In this document: piece by piece, positions 23,068-35,763 of the stretch
Position numbering within the stretch: the stretch's first letter is position 1
Layout of the letters: the number at the start of each line of letters is the position of its first letter
NCBI GenBank assembly: GCA_001643675.2
Contig: LSRY02000034.1
Coordinates: 372,001 to 436,000 of the forward strand
Length of the DNA stretch: 64,000 bases
Direction of reading: 5' to 3'
Source of the DNA: Monocercomonoides exilis
Lineage: Eukaryota; Preaxostyla; Oxymonadida; Polymastigidae
The notes under the pieces: model-generated
What the model saw: the letters and a program-made list of their open reading frames with translations, nothing else
Databases searched by the model: none
Told to the model about the DNA's origin: nothing
Position numbers and translations under genes: made by a program

Positions 23068-24747
23068 AGGTAAGTTATATATAAAATGTTTTTTAACATC
23101 ATCATACACCAATATAACAAGATATTATTATAAGATACAATTAACTTTCTTTAAAAGAAAAACAAAAACAAACCTGAATAACTTTGCATCACATTCAATG
23201 AATGTTCATACTTCATAATGCTTCGTCATTGTGAAATCAATGCTTTCTATTATGTGAAGGCAATTACAACATGATAATAAAGTTTAAAAGCAAAAAAAGT
23301 CATAATTAGGATTTATAAAAGTTAGTTGTTGTCATAAAAAATCACAATAAAAACATCAAATATGAAGTTATATAAACATGTAATATAATATGCAACAACA
23401 TAGTAAGTCAAAAACGTAAATAAAAATGAAAAATTAAAAAACAAACCAAAAACCAAAAATTGAGTAAAAATAACACATTGTGGGTCAAGAGTTATTCAAA
23501 GAAAACAAAAAGATCAAAGTTTATTCAGTCAAAAAAAAAAATTCCAAGAAAAAATTATAAAAATTTCAACAAATAATTTATGAAGCAAAATAAATAACTC
23601 CTAAATAATTTTAATTATTTCCTGAACAAACATACATTATATTTCCAGCTCTATGATATGAATGTTAACAGAAAACAATAAAAGTTGATTTATGATCAAA
23701 TAATTATCACTGTTTCGTTCAAAAGCAAAGTTTTTATTATTTGTTTGTAGAAAGTTTAGTTTCTATTTAGTTAGAAAACTTTCTATTCAAGGTTTGGATC
23801 AAAATATGTGTTCATATTATTATTTCTCTTTAATAAGAAATACATCAAAGAATTACTCATTCCTGAATAAAATGAATGTGTGAAAAATTTCATTCAATCT
23901 AAAATTCTCAATTATTCAATCGTCATCTTTAAAATTATAATATAAATAACTATCATATTTTTGTTCGATTAAATGAAATTCAAATAAATAAAATGTGCAA
24001 ATTTAATAACAAACAACTTTTAACATAATTTTAACAAGATTTTGTATTTCAAAGTTAAAACATTTTTCATTACAGTTTTTTTCTTTTCTAACTGTATTTT
24101 ATTAAACTTCAAACTTTTTCAATACTAATTTAAAAAATCTCTCATAAATCTAACTAATCAGATGAAAATAATTATTAACAAAAAATTTATTTATTTAACA
24201 AAAAATTATTTTTCTTACATTCAATTATAAACGAACATTATGAATTATAAAAATAATCCATAATATTAAATTAATAATATAGCAATAACAAAGAATCATA
24301 AATTAAATAATGAAAATTTATATCTAGAATTTGTTAATTCAATTTGAACATTTTTGGTAGTGTTTATAGGAAAACATTATGTTAATAAAAGATTACATGT
24401 ATATTTTAAAAAATTCTTTCTTATTCTTAAGTATTTTAACTTTTTCATATAAAATTATTTTTTAATATTATAAAAAAAGAATATTTGATGGATGGGTTTA
24501 TTTTATATTTTTAAGTCATTTATTATTTTAATAAAATATTTTGTTTTTAATATTGATAATTTTGAAAGTTAATTTGTTAAAACTTTAAATTTTTATTTTT
24601 ATTAATGAAATGATATCTTAAAGAATTAATATTTTAAATTTCTTTTGAAGAATGAATGATCAAGAAATAGTTGAGATTGTCTTTTAATTACGTTATTTAC
24701 AGATCGTTGTAGTTGTTGAAATAGTGAATGTTTGTCATTTTTTCATC
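23068..24747. other. Very AT-rich sequence, no gene recognised
   Basis: Apart from a likely intron start at 23068, this is among the most AT-rich parts of the window. No inverted repeats, tandem arrays or credible frames were found. Confidence 0.5.
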
Positions 24748-25243
24748 TCATGTTCTTTTGAAATATTCCTCATACCTCTTCATTCCTTTTTGAAACAGGT
24801 TAACATCAAGCTTTCCTCCTTCTATCGTATCAGAAACAAACAAACCCTTGTAAGGTTTCCAAGATGATACAGCAACTTCAATTTTGATGAAGTGAACTAA
24901 AAGATGAGCATCAAACAGCCTTTAACCTTTGGTAAATATCGAAGAAATGGGATGCAGCACTTTTATTGTTGTGGAATCGAACAACAAAGCCACATAAGGA
25001 AACTCCTCATTGTGATATATTGGAGGCATTTGTGAAGTTGATAAAATCTAGTTCCACACAGAGTGCAAAGCCGGATAAACTTCTTTCAAACAATAGCTTA
25101 TATTCGTTTGAGTAATTTTCATCAAATAAACAATTCGTTTCAATGTCAAACAGATCAAAGGTCTTTTGATAAAAAATTTGCATTGTTAAAAAACAAATGT
25201 ATTTTCTTTTTGAATAAAGGAAAATGATATTTTTTAATTTCAT
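24748..25243 (-). pseudogene. DDE transposase fragment (Harbinger/IS5-like pattern)
   Basis: Reading the minus strand from 25029 to TGA at 24750-24748 gives LLFDSTTIKV, then FTKG, a TAA that fits Gln, RLFDAH, KIEVAVSS and GGKLDVNLFQKGMKRY. This matches the common DDE layout in which a first Asp in a D(S/G)T motif is followed about 60-70 residues later by a second Asp before an F-K motif. An upstream frame, 25243-25040, is offset by an indel and may be the N-terminal side. No third acidic residue or element ends were found. The family name is uncertain because only part of the domain is present. Confidence 0.5.
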
Positions 25244-25573
25244 TAATCAAAAATATTTCTGTTTGTTTTCACAGTCAACGCTTCAAATCTCCATATGATG
25301 AAAGCAATTTCATATCAATAACATTTTAATTTGGTGCATTCAATGAAAAAGTTTGAAATGAATATTGATATATTTTCTTGTAAAATGTGGTGTCCAGTTG
25401 AAGCTGAAAAAATGACATGTGAATCTTTTTTGTGAAAAGAAAAAAAAAACTGGAAAAGACGAAGAATTTCACATCCCTCATTGATCAATTCAATGATCAA
25501 TCATATAGTTTTTTCAAGAAATTGGCTGATGTCAATTAAAAAAATCAACAATACTCAATAAAAAAGTTTTATT

Positions 25574-25815
25574 TGGGTAATTCTTTTTGAAAAGTCGCAA
25601 ACGTTTAATTTTCAAATAAAAATTTTTTTTCATATTTTACTCAAATTTCTGTTAACATCAACCATACTTCTCTAATATGGAATTTATTTCTGGATAATGT
25701 TATTTCACACATTCTTTAGAAGATTCGTAAGTGGAAACAAAAATTTGAGCAAAATATGAAAAAAAATTTTTATTTGAAAATTAAACGTTTGCGACTTTTC
25801 AAAAAGAATTACCCA
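25574..25815. mobile_element. 242-bp MITE, TGGGTAATTCTTTTTGAAAA family
   Basis: Inverted repeats of about 65 bp begin TGGGTAATTCTTTTTGAAAA at 25574 and end at 25815, with GTCGCAAACG following in both arms. TTTATT flanks both sides, but no clean TA duplication is visible. The inner sequence closely resembles the MITEs at 39245, 39664 and 62007. Confidence 0.85.
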
Positions 25816-25977
25816 TTTATTATGTTTTGTGAAATTCAATCTCTTGAAAAAAAGATCACAATTCAAAAATAAACAATGAAAACGTTTGTTGAACAAAAAA
25901 GAATAGAAGGGCAACAAAAATTAAAACATGCCTTGCTAAGTTTTCATTATTGAAAGAATCAAAATTCATTAGAACGA

Positions 25978-26850
25978 ATGACACATATCATGTATGATGG
26001 CGTCGTCAGGATCACAGACGCAATCAATTCTAAGCAATTCAGCCACAACAGCATAAAAAACGCAGTTCGGGTTTTGCGAAAAAAAAGTTCAATAGGAAAA
26101 CAGGGGAGACGGCAGGTTATTAACAGAGAGAAGGAAGAAACAGTAATGGACGTTATTAAAATAGACTCCGTTTGCAGAAGCAGTTTGATAATGAAAAAAC
26201 AAGAGAATAGGTTTGTTCAAGTTTTTTATTGTAACAATTACATTTTTTCTTTCGATGGAAAATGTTTTGAACGATACTAAAGAAGAAAACGAGCCACATA
26301 TCAAAGTTTCAAATGCTGCGGAGTCCGTGTTTTTGAAGCGGCATCCCGAGTTAAGGAAGAGCAAACCAAATGGTTAAGACATAAATCGGTTGAATGTGTT
26401 ATGTCAAACCGTGATGAAGCCCTGGTATCAAATGATGACAGGTTTGCACGAAAAAAATCACTGTAAAATTTCATTAATATTTCACGTGCATAAATCTTCT
26501 TTACGTGTATCATCTGCTGCAAATATCAGCGTTATCCATTCATCGAACCAAAGTGCAGTATGTCGCAAGGATACACAAAGAATTGACAACGCGATACTCG
26601 TTGTTGCATTGGATGCTGATGGTTATTCCGTTTCTTGTGTTATCCTCTTACAGGCTATTCTTCTTTCCGAAGATTGGGAACTGTTTTCTTAGCTAAATGA
26701 AGAAATTGAGAAAATAAAAAAGGCAGAAAATGAAAAGGAAAAAATAAATAAATAAATAAACAGATTCAAAGAATTGAATTCAAATGCAATAATTATGAAA
26801 AACCACCATTTTTAGTATTTGACAAAGCTCGTTGCTATTCATTAAAAAAC
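25978..26850 (+). pseudogene. pogo/Tigger-like transposase (CENP-B HTH plus DDE_1) remnant
   Basis: The first frame, 25978-26280, has an N-terminal helix-turn-helix-like part (GRRQVINREKEETV). A second frame, from about 26260, reads FLKRHPELRKSKPNG, a TAA, DINRL, then WYQMMTGLHEKN, a decayed first catalytic motif (FHVHKSSLRVS where FNADESS is usual) and ILVVALDADGY. A TAG near 26691 is followed by a Glu/Lys helix. Both stops sit in otherwise continuous homologous frames and fit Gln. The enzyme family moves DNA by cut and paste at TA. The shift between frames and loss of the first Asp indicate an inactive copy. The end is unclear beyond about 26850. Confidence 0.6.
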
Positions 26851-26865
26851 AATAATAATGATCAG

Positions 26866-26893
26866 TTTTTTTTTTTTTTTTTTTTTTTTTTTT
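26866..26893. repeat. Poly-T tract
   Basis: There is an uninterrupted run of about 28 T. No flanking duplication was noticed. Confidence 0.9.
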
Positions 26894-27819
26894 GGAATTT
26901 ATTTAATTTTAATTTCATTGGAATTAAAGAATTCATATTCTTTTTTATCGAACACAGTAATCACAAATTTTTTAACTTTTAGAAATAGAAAACACTTACT
27001 GGAATACATTTTTGTGATTTTCACAAAAACAAAAGAGTTGAAAATTCAATCTTTTTTTAAAATATCAAAATTGCACTATTTTATCAATATGTTATTCACT
27101 TAGAGTGTGAACCATGCATCTCATTTTTTTACTCAATATTTTATTTAAGCATTAAGAACAAACGTCTAAGATTGAAGTGATTCTTAAAAGGACAAAACAA
27201 AAAGAGCGTGGATTTTTATCAATACTAATTTTGTGGATAAGATAATTTGAATTGATGTGTCTATTATTCAATGCTTTCTTTTGTTTCTTACACCTGGAAA
27301 AAATAATTTTTAATTGAAAACATTATGAAAGATTCAACTACGAAAAAATCTCCATATTTTTTTTGACCTTCAAATTGTTTGAAAAATTTTTCTAAAGATG
27401 AACAAATCTATTTTTCCCGCATGTTCTTCCTTTTTACATATGAATTTTCGGAAAAAGAAACAAAGAATGCTGAAATAAGTATTTTTTATCGATAGGAAAA
27501 TGCATATTATAGACAAACGAAACTTTTAAATCTTTTTATAATAACACAACTTTAATGGACAGAAATATGAATTATTGTTCTTTAGTTAACAAGGCACAAG
27601 CGTTGACAAGTTCAATGAAAAGTTTCAAATAAAAAGTCACTGCATGATATTGGCAATGATCCACTGTTTGAATTGGAATTGATTGAATGAATAATGTTGA
27701 TTCTTCAATCAAATCATAAAAGTCAATTTATCAATGACTGCTATCTGCACAACGTGCACAAATAGTGCAAATAACATTAATGCAAGAAACACGTAATATT
27801 ATAAAAAAGAAGGCGTGCA
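26894..27819. other. AT-rich spacer
   Basis: One open frame at 26858-27103 is mostly Phe, Ile and Lys and begins inside the T run, so it is not credible. Nothing else could be supported. Confidence 0.4.
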
Positions 27820-29925
27820 TTGAGGAAAAGAAAAAAAAAAACACGATTTTATAAAAAAATCAGTAGTTCGAGTTTTTTCCTTTTCTTAAGAAAAGAAGAA
27901 GATTGGTTCCTCCAATCGGGTAAAAAGGGAGTTCAGCAGGTCTGGAAATTAAAGAGTGCAAGAGAATTGTTGAGACAGGAGAGAGACAAGTGCAAGGGAT
28001 TTACAGGCGTACAGAAGGAGAGGAGTGTATATGCTGAATGGATCTGTAGAAGGCTAGAAAATAAACGTTTAACAAGAGTTAATAAGAGAGGAGTTCATCT
28101 ACAAAAGCAACGTGTTCTTCATAGAGAAAAAGAACGGAAGCTACAAACAAATACAAGACTGCCAGTCCCTGAATGCAGCCCTGAAAGACATTCATTTCAA
28201 AATGGAAGATCAGCGAACAGTGGTAAAATTGCCTCTCAAAGACGACTACACCACTTCCCTCGACTTATCGCAGGTGAACTTCCCAATCCCAATTTCCAAG
28301 ACGATCACCCCCAACTTGTCCTTCACATTTAAAGAAAAATATTAGTGATTTAAATGCATGCCATTCGGGTAAAAAGATGCACTTCTAATTTTCACAAAGT
28401 TAATGAGAAAGGTTACGAAGGAAATCCGAAGGAGATAAAACATTAGATGCGTGTTGTTCCTCGATGAAATATTATTGCTTCACGAGAACAAAGAAACACT
28501 TCCGCAGGCAACTCAAGAAACAATCCAGTGGCTTCAACAGCTCTGGCTCATCATCAATATGGAAAAGAGAGAGGAAGCTCCCAAGAAGATCTTCAACAGC
28601 CTCGGATGGAAATGGGACACAAGCAAAATGACAGTCTCAGTGGAGTAGAAGAGAAGCATGGAACTGAGGAATGAATGTATCAAAAAGATGAAGATGTTGA
28701 AGAAGACTGTAACAGTTCAGATAAGAGTTTTCTCCTCATTTATTCTGCAGTTCATCGTAACACTCTTTAATGACAAAGACGCAAACATAAACAAGGAAAT
28801 GGTTTTCATAATTCTCAACAGATACATACGAAAAAAAGGACGTGACAGTTTATTTCGTTTCAATTGCAGCATTAAAAGAGAGTTGAAGTTTTGGATGAAA
28901 TGGCTGAATACACGATTTTCCAGACCCCAAATGGGATTCTCTCCTCCGGAAGCGGTCCACACAACAGACGCTTCACCACACACTTGCTGTGCCACACTAT
29001 CAGTTGGAGGAGAAATATATCATTTTTCCAGTCAATTTTCCAAGAAAAAACAACTCCAAACCTCCAACAACATGCGACTCCTAGCTGTTTTAATGCCACT
29101 TAACATTTTTTCCATATTGATTCTGAGAAATCACATTCGCAAATTGCTTCTCAGATCGGACAACACTTGCGTTATCTTCAACATTAACAGATGGAGTGCT
29201 TGATGGATACTCCTTCCACTCCAAAGAAAGATAAGATCAGTTAACCAATTGATGAACCTCATTGACAAAGCTGCACACATTCCAGGAGAGAAGAATACAC
29301 CATCACAAGTTTAATCGAATTAAGCAATAACATGAGATTGTTTGTTTCTAACAACTTTTCTTTTGAAAGCCGAGAAACTTCTGAATGCTCAAACTGAAAT
29401 TGACAAATATATAAACTCTTCAAACAAGAAGAGGAAGACTTGGAATTGACCCGGAAGCAGACTGGCACAGGACGGTCTTCATCCGCACTGAAGAAAAGAA
29501 ATTTTTCTCATTTATCCCCCGATTCCACTGATCTTTCCTTGCCTTCGGAAGGTTGAATCGGAGATAGCGAAAGCGAACTTTCTGCTTCAGGCAAGGAAGG
29601 ATCAGATTTGGAGCAACCTTCTATCGAAACTGATGACTCGTTCCCACATCTGGAAATGCTCTTGAAACGTCCTTTCCCCGGAACAGGGAATGCCGAAGTT
29701 TGGAGCCACACTTCCGCCAGGAACGTATATAACTACAAGGATCGGATGGTAGCGCGAGTCGGTGAGAGATGGCGGAAGAAAGGCCTTTGACATTGCGGAG
29801 CTTCTGAAAAGATCAGAAAGATTACTGATTGGAGCATATCCAAAACAACGTGGGATCAGTACACAAACTGTTTTGCACATTTTCACATCGAGTGGAAATC
29901 AAACGAACTTGAAAACAATTTATAA
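27820..29925 (+). mobile_element. DIRS-like retrotransposon remnant: reverse transcriptase, RNase H, recombinase trace
   Basis: From about 28090 a single frame carries reverse transcriptase motifs. These are NVFFIEKKNGSYKQIQDC, then LDLSQVNFPIPISK (catalytic region), CMPFG, and VLFLDEILLLHENKET, where LDE replaces the usual LDD active site. RNase H follows with TTDASPHT near 28965, then SDNTC and NRWSA. TAA and TAG codons at 28346, 28372, 28432 and 28646 fit amino acids, while TGA at 28349 and 29204 are breaks. A downstream segment near 29820 (SKTTWDQYTNCFAHF) looks like the N-terminus of the tyrosine recombinase that DIRS elements carry. The segment 27900-28090 is a frameshifted upstream part. 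No long repeats were found at the ends. The element would copy itself through RNA; this copy is dead. Confidence 0.7.
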
Positions 29926-32087
29926 TGTTACAATAAATTGACAAAGTGATGAGCACTTTTCTTTCAAACAATAATAGATCAAAATATTTCTTATTCTATC
30001 TGATGTGCAATGATCGTTTCAACTTCATTATTTATTGGGATGGCATAAGGGCGAAAATTCGGACTTCAAAGCTTTTTAAGCACAAATTTTTAAAATTTTT
30101 GTTTATCTCTTAATTTTTTAAATCTTTCTCAGATTACAAATAAATCGATTTTATGCTAACTGAAGAAATGTTTCATTAATATCATAATATAATGTTTTGT
30201 GACATCACAAACATTCCACAAAAATAATGCATTCGTTTTTTATTTTTTCAAATCACGAAAAACATTTGAAAGAGCCTAAATTTTTAATGAAAATGCATGA
30301 AGAGTTATATTTTCCCCCATGTCCGATTGTGACAGTAAACGATTTTGCTTGCCACAGAAAAAAAAAATAAATCAATAAATTTTGTGTCAATTTTTCTATT
30401 AGAAAAAATTCTTTATGAATACACTTTTTTGTCTTGCAAAATCAAGTTATTTTATTTTTTCATATTTTTTTTTTCTAATTGAGAAAAATTTTAAACAATC
30501 CTGAAAGAAAGATAATTAATCAAGAAATACAATTTTCATTGAAAAATTGACTCTTTTTTTAAAATTATGTCGTTTTAAAAACTTTACCCTGTGATTATCT
30601 GCAATTGAAAATGAATGAAATAGCACAAAAAATGTTCTTGAACAGAAAAATGAAATTATAAATCATATGATTGAAGGAGGTGTAATTAAGAAAGGTTTTG
30701 AACTCACACACTCCATACATAAACAGTCGTTAAATAAAATTAAAAATTTATTAATTCGAAAAACATGGAAATTTGTTATTTATAAATCAGCAATCATTAA
30801 ATAACAAATGATTTCTATTTGTTTGACTATTCACCAAACTTTTGTTTAATTGGATGTGATACTGTTGAACTGAATTATAAAAAAGTCAACTTTTTCATGG
30901 AACTTATTTTTTCATTGGCACTTGTTTTGTTTTTGTTTGCCAAATGCTGAAAAGCTCTGATTGGGTTTCAGCACTTCAAAAAAACCTTTAAAACAAGTTT
31001 TAAACAATTCGTTTACCATTTTTTTTGTTAAATATGAAAATACTTTATTTTTCCAACCAGGCAATGCGCAAGAAATTAGGAACATGTTTCGAATAGCACA
31101 AACAATTATCTATTCATTTTTAATCACTTTTTTTCAACAAACAATTTTTATGTCACATTTTTCATTTCATTTTTTCTTAACAAGCAAACATAAAATTGAT
31201 TATTTCATTGTTTTTTTTATGGAATGATAAATATAAATATTTCATAAAAAAAACAATAACAATATTCGTGAAGTGTTTTAAAAATAAATAAATAATTTTT
31301 TATTTTTAATAAGCCTTTAACAGCGAAATGATTCAATACGAAAATAATCTGGAATTGCAGTTTTGTTGCTTTGACGATTTTCTTCAATTACAAAATTTTG
31401 ATTTTCAACGTTTAAAGCAAATCATTATTGGAGTGCCTATTTTCTATTTAAAATTTAGTTATTTATCATTTCATTATATTAATAATGTAATAACAAATTT
31501 GATGTTTGCATGTTATGAAAAAATGAAAAGAAAAAAAATCACAAAAAAATTGTTTGTTGAAAAAAGATATTTAAAATTGGATAGATAATAGTTTAAGCTA
31601 TATAAAACAACTCATCAATTTCTTGAGAGTTGCCTGGTTGGCTGGTAAAAGTCCTATTAAATTAAGCCAAAAAACGTGATTTCACAATGTGCAAAAAACA
31701 AAAATAAAAATAAAAAACAGTAAATAAATAAAATAAAACTTGTTTCAAAGGATAAATTAAGTTTTAAAAGTCATCCAGCATCTTTTTGTTATTTGCAGTC
31801 AAAAGCAAAAAAAGAACCATTTTAGAAAAATGTTTCACGAAAAAGGTGACCCAATGGAAAATGAAAAGTGACAAAATTATATAAGCAATAAATGATTTTG
31901 TTTTCTCCATTCGAAATATTCAAAAATGACAAATTTTTCATAAAGTTGCAAACTTGAACACAACTGTTGAAAACTAAATGTTTTTGTTTTCAAAAAAAAT
32001 TTTTTTTTCGGAATGTTTAAAAACACATTATGTTTATTAATTTGGTTTTCGAACAAAGATTATTGAGAGCCATTTATTATTTTGGTG

Positions 32088-32114
32088 AAAAAAAAAAAAA
32101 AAAAAAAAAAAAAA
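32088..32114. repeat. Poly-A tract
   Basis: There is a run of about 27 A in AT-rich sequence, with no associated coding region. Confidence 0.9.
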
Positions 32115-32171
32115 CAGTTTATTATGAAGAGTTGCAATGTGATCTTAGACGAGAATTGATTTAAAAATATG

Positions 32172-32437
32172 TGGGTAAATATTTTTGTAATCAGATTTAT
32201 TTTTTTGAAAAAAATTTTTGTTATTTCATATGTTGTTACTATTCACAAATGAACCCTGAAAAGTTGCCTATCTGTTTGAAGACAACTTAATATTTTATTC
32301 TAGATAAACTTTGATTTTTAAAAGTCTTCTGATTTTTTAAATAATTTGCAAAAAGAATTTTTTTTTTCGATTAAGAGGAAAATTTTTTTAATCATTTATA
32401 CACTGAAAAATGTTATGATTTCAAAAATTATCAGTCA
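32172..32437. mobile_element. Degraded MITE of the TGGGTGATT family
   Basis: The left part (TGGGTAAATATTTTTGTAAT, then AAATGAACCCTGAAAAG) and the right part (GTTATGATTTCAAAAATTAT) correspond to the ends and interior of the MITE at 1873-2130. Many substitutions separate them. Confidence 0.5.
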
Positions 32438-33109
32438 TGTGTTCTCAATAAGAAAAAAAAGATTGAATTGTCATAATATATTACGATTATTATTTGGGTT
32501 ATTTTTTTTGACAAATGAAACTGAACCTTATCAAATAATTCTGGAGATAAATCCATCAAGCAAAAATTATTTGAAAATTTGAATACACAAACCTATGTGA
32601 TGAAAAAATATTTGCATTTTCGATAAATTTGAAAAATTTTTTACCTAAAATAAAAATACTGGATCCAATTTTATTCGGCATGGATAATAAACATTTGCCA
32701 CTTTTCGAAAAGAATAACGGATATGTCTTTATTTTTATTACCTAAAAACAAACAATGATAAAAAATGGCTTATTCAAGAGAAAAGAAATCTTCAATTCTC
32801 AAAAAAATGAATTCATTAACAAAAGAAGAGACAGTGTTGGATTAATTTTTCATTTCTTGCTCGAATAAAAAAAAAAAAATACATAAGAAAAAAGTTTCAT
32901 GGGAAAGAAGTGGAAAAATTTTCTATTGAAAATAAAGGTTATGTGCAACAAAAAATTCTGTGAATGAAGCAACTTATTTAGTGAATTCAAAATGTGGAAA
33001 AAATATACATGAACTCATCATCTTTTTTCTTTGGCTTTGGATATCACAATCAAACAAGTTTCAAATGCTTGATGAACATGATTCAGTTGTAAGTTATTGG
33101 AACTGCATG

Positions 33110-33298
33110 TTAAGATGTGCATAAATGGATTTCATCAACAACAATCCAATCAAACTTCGCGATGAGGGGGTTATTGTGGAGATTGATGAGTGCGTGTAAA
33201 GACGAAAAAAATATTAAAAGTGAAGAAAGCAAAAAATAATTTTGATTTTTGGATAGATTGAAATGAGAAAATAATATAGAAATCAAGAAGAAATACAT
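33110..33298 (-). pseudogene. Possible SF2 helicase fragment with a DEIH-type Walker B motif
   Basis: The minus-strand frame contains ALINLHNNPLIAKFDWIVVD followed by EIH. Hydrophobic residues before DE-x-H are typical of motif II in superfamily 2 helicases such as SNF2-like proteins. The segment before it (about 33190-33298) looks like an intron, with an AG-like junction near 33185. No other helicase motif was found nearby. A chance match cannot be excluded. Confidence 0.25.
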
Positions 33299-34319
33299 TA
33301 ATATAATTTCTGATAGATCAGCAAAAGCTCTTTCACCGATGATCAGATTTCACATTTTATTTGGAACTTTCATCCAAATTGATGAACGAAAAGCCAATTC
33401 ATCTTTTTAAACATTTAGAATATTTTTCAAAATTGTTTGTAATGAAAAAAATTGAGTTAATCTTGAGAGCAGAATCTGTACAAACATCGTTGAAGATATG
33501 CGATTACAGTTGAGGAGTTCTTTTTAAACTTAAAGTGAAAAAGAGAATTTTGAGTATATCTCGGAATTTTGGAACGTGATAAATTCTAAGCAACTATCTT
33601 TTCTAAATGTAATGAAAATTATTGTTTTCTGAAACGACGACAAATCTGAATAATAAGCATCAAAAAAAATAGATGATGATAAACAGAAATAAATTACTGT
33701 TGGAAATAGTTTGGGTTTTTTGATTTTTATTCTTAAATTTTTTTCTCAATAAAAATGGATGAATCAACAGATAATTTGATAAAACTAAATAGTGTCCTTG
33801 TAGGTGAAAATACTGACTGTCAAACTTTTTTGCACAAAGCAACAAATCTTTGTTTCATCCATAACTTTTTTTAAATATTATCATATTTCATGATAAATTG
33901 GATTTTCATTGTTGTTAACAAACATCATTAAAACAAAACCTTAGTGTTTTGTGATCTCAAACATATTTTAAAAAAACGAACCTATTTTTTCAGTATTTTT
34001 GGATAACAAATATATCATCCGTGGCTCATTAGTTTTCAATGAAAATGCCTGACGCATTCTATTTCACCCAATATATTTGAACTGGTTAATTAATTGTTCA
34101 TTTGAAAAATTTCAATTATTTTTTTGTTTCTTCCTTTTTTCAAATTGCAAATATTTCAATTTAAGTTGAATAATAAATTTAATTTTTTTAATTTTCTCCA
34201 GGGCCTAAAGAGGTGAATAGAAATTCACTTCTTTTTCACAAATAAACTTATCTGTCAGTCTCAAAAACAACTTCTCGATTTTTTGAAAAAAGAAAACATG
34301 ATTTGTGATCAATCTGTTT

Positions 34320-35763
34320 CTTTTTTCAATCTGTTTCTTTATTATAAAGGCTTCAAAGTGCACTTATGAGAAAAAGTTGATAATTGAAAATCTTCGAAAA
34401 TTGAAACTTTTCTTTTCCTCAAAATATTGGTGATTGTTTTTTGTATCAGATTATTTCATTCAAAATTTTCGATTCGAAAATTTCACTGAATATTAACAAA
34501 AGAATAGTGAAAAGTGAAAAGGTCTATAAAAGATATTTTCATCTTTAATTCGGTTGAAACATTTGTTCTTGAAATGGTTTTAATGAAATCTATCATTTGA
34601 ATTTAAAATCACTTCCCAAAGGCAAACAATCTTTCAAAAATTAATATTCCGAAAAAAGTTATGATTTCATAAATAATCACCCATTTTTTATTTTTTTATT
34701 TTTATTTTAATGAATGAATCTTAAGTTTTTTTGTTTATTTTTTAGATCAAAGACTTGCCCATATTTCAACGAGATTTTTGTTTTGAGTGCATTGAGTTAT
34801 ATCATTGTTTATAAATTTAACTTCTTTATAATTTTGGTTATTTTTCATTGTTTAACACTTCATTTTTTTATTGTTTTTTCCATTGCACGATTTTTTGACA
34901 AAATTATAAAAAAGTGTGAATTTTTTGTTGTTATGTTTTCATAAGTCGAAAAATAGTTTTAAAACTGATTGAAATAATCATCACAAAAATTTTGTAATTA
35001 AAGAATGTGATTTGAAGCAAAAAACACAAGAATTCACAAAAACAAGATTTTTTTAAATAAATACACGATTACAAAAAAGTGAAGATATTTCTCTTTTTGA
35101 ATACCTATATGTGTTAACAATGTTTAAATTGGAACTTCAAAAATAACGATATATCTTGTTTAAACACATGAATTCTTTATTTTGTCAAAAAATCGTGCAA
35201 TGGAAAAAACAATAAAAAAATGAAGTGTTAAACAATGAAAAATAACCAAAATTATAAAGAAGTTAAATTTATAAACAATGATATAACTCAATGCACTCAA
35301 AACAAAAATCTCGTTGAAATATGGGCAAGTCTTTGATCTAAAAAATAAACAAAAAAACTTAAGATTCATTCATTAAAATAAAAATAAAAAAATAAAAAAT
35401 GGGTGATTATTTATGAAATCATAACTTTTTTCGGAATATTAATTTTTGAAAGATTGTTTGCCTTTGGGAAGTGATTTTAAATTCAAATGATAGATTTCAT
35501 TAAAACCATTTCAAGAACAAATGTTTCAACCGAATTAAAGATGAAAATATCTTTTATAGACCTTTTCACTTTTCACTATTCTTTTGTTAATATTCAGTGA
35601 AATTTTCGAATCGAAAATTTTGAATGAAATAATCTGATACAAAAAACAATCACCAATATTTTGAGGAAAAGAAAAGTTTCAATTTTCGAAGATTTTCAAT
35701 TATCAACTTTTTCTCATAAGTGCACTTTGAAGCCTTTATAATAAAGAAACAGATTGAAAAAAG
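34320..35763. repeat. 1.44-kb palindrome: flank, MITE, 716-bp core, inverted MITE, inverted flank
   Basis: A MITE (34427-34683, TA before it) precedes the 716-bp core (34684-35399), which is followed by the same MITE reversed (35400-35656). The mirror symmetry (position sums 70083) continues for another 107 bp of flanking sequence on each side, 34320-34426 and 35657-35763, including the TA. The mirrored MITE here is a different variant from the one around the core at 2131. It resembles the intact MITE at 48342. Confidence 0.8.
34684..35399. repeat. 716-bp core repeat, copy 2
   Basis: The core is identical by eye to 2131-2846, with the same orientation, length and junction sequence (AATCACCCA before, TGGGTGATT after). 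The mirrored arms again give short frames on both strands that are not genes. Confidence 0.8.

Larger units (their letters stand above)
29926..34319. other. Long AT-rich, gene-poor stretch
   Basis: The stretch contains a poly-A run at 32088-32114, a degraded MITE at about 32172-32437, and a possible helicase fragment on the minus strand near 33100. Otherwise the frames are short and rich in Phe, Lys, Ile and Asn and look non-coding. Confidence 0.5.
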
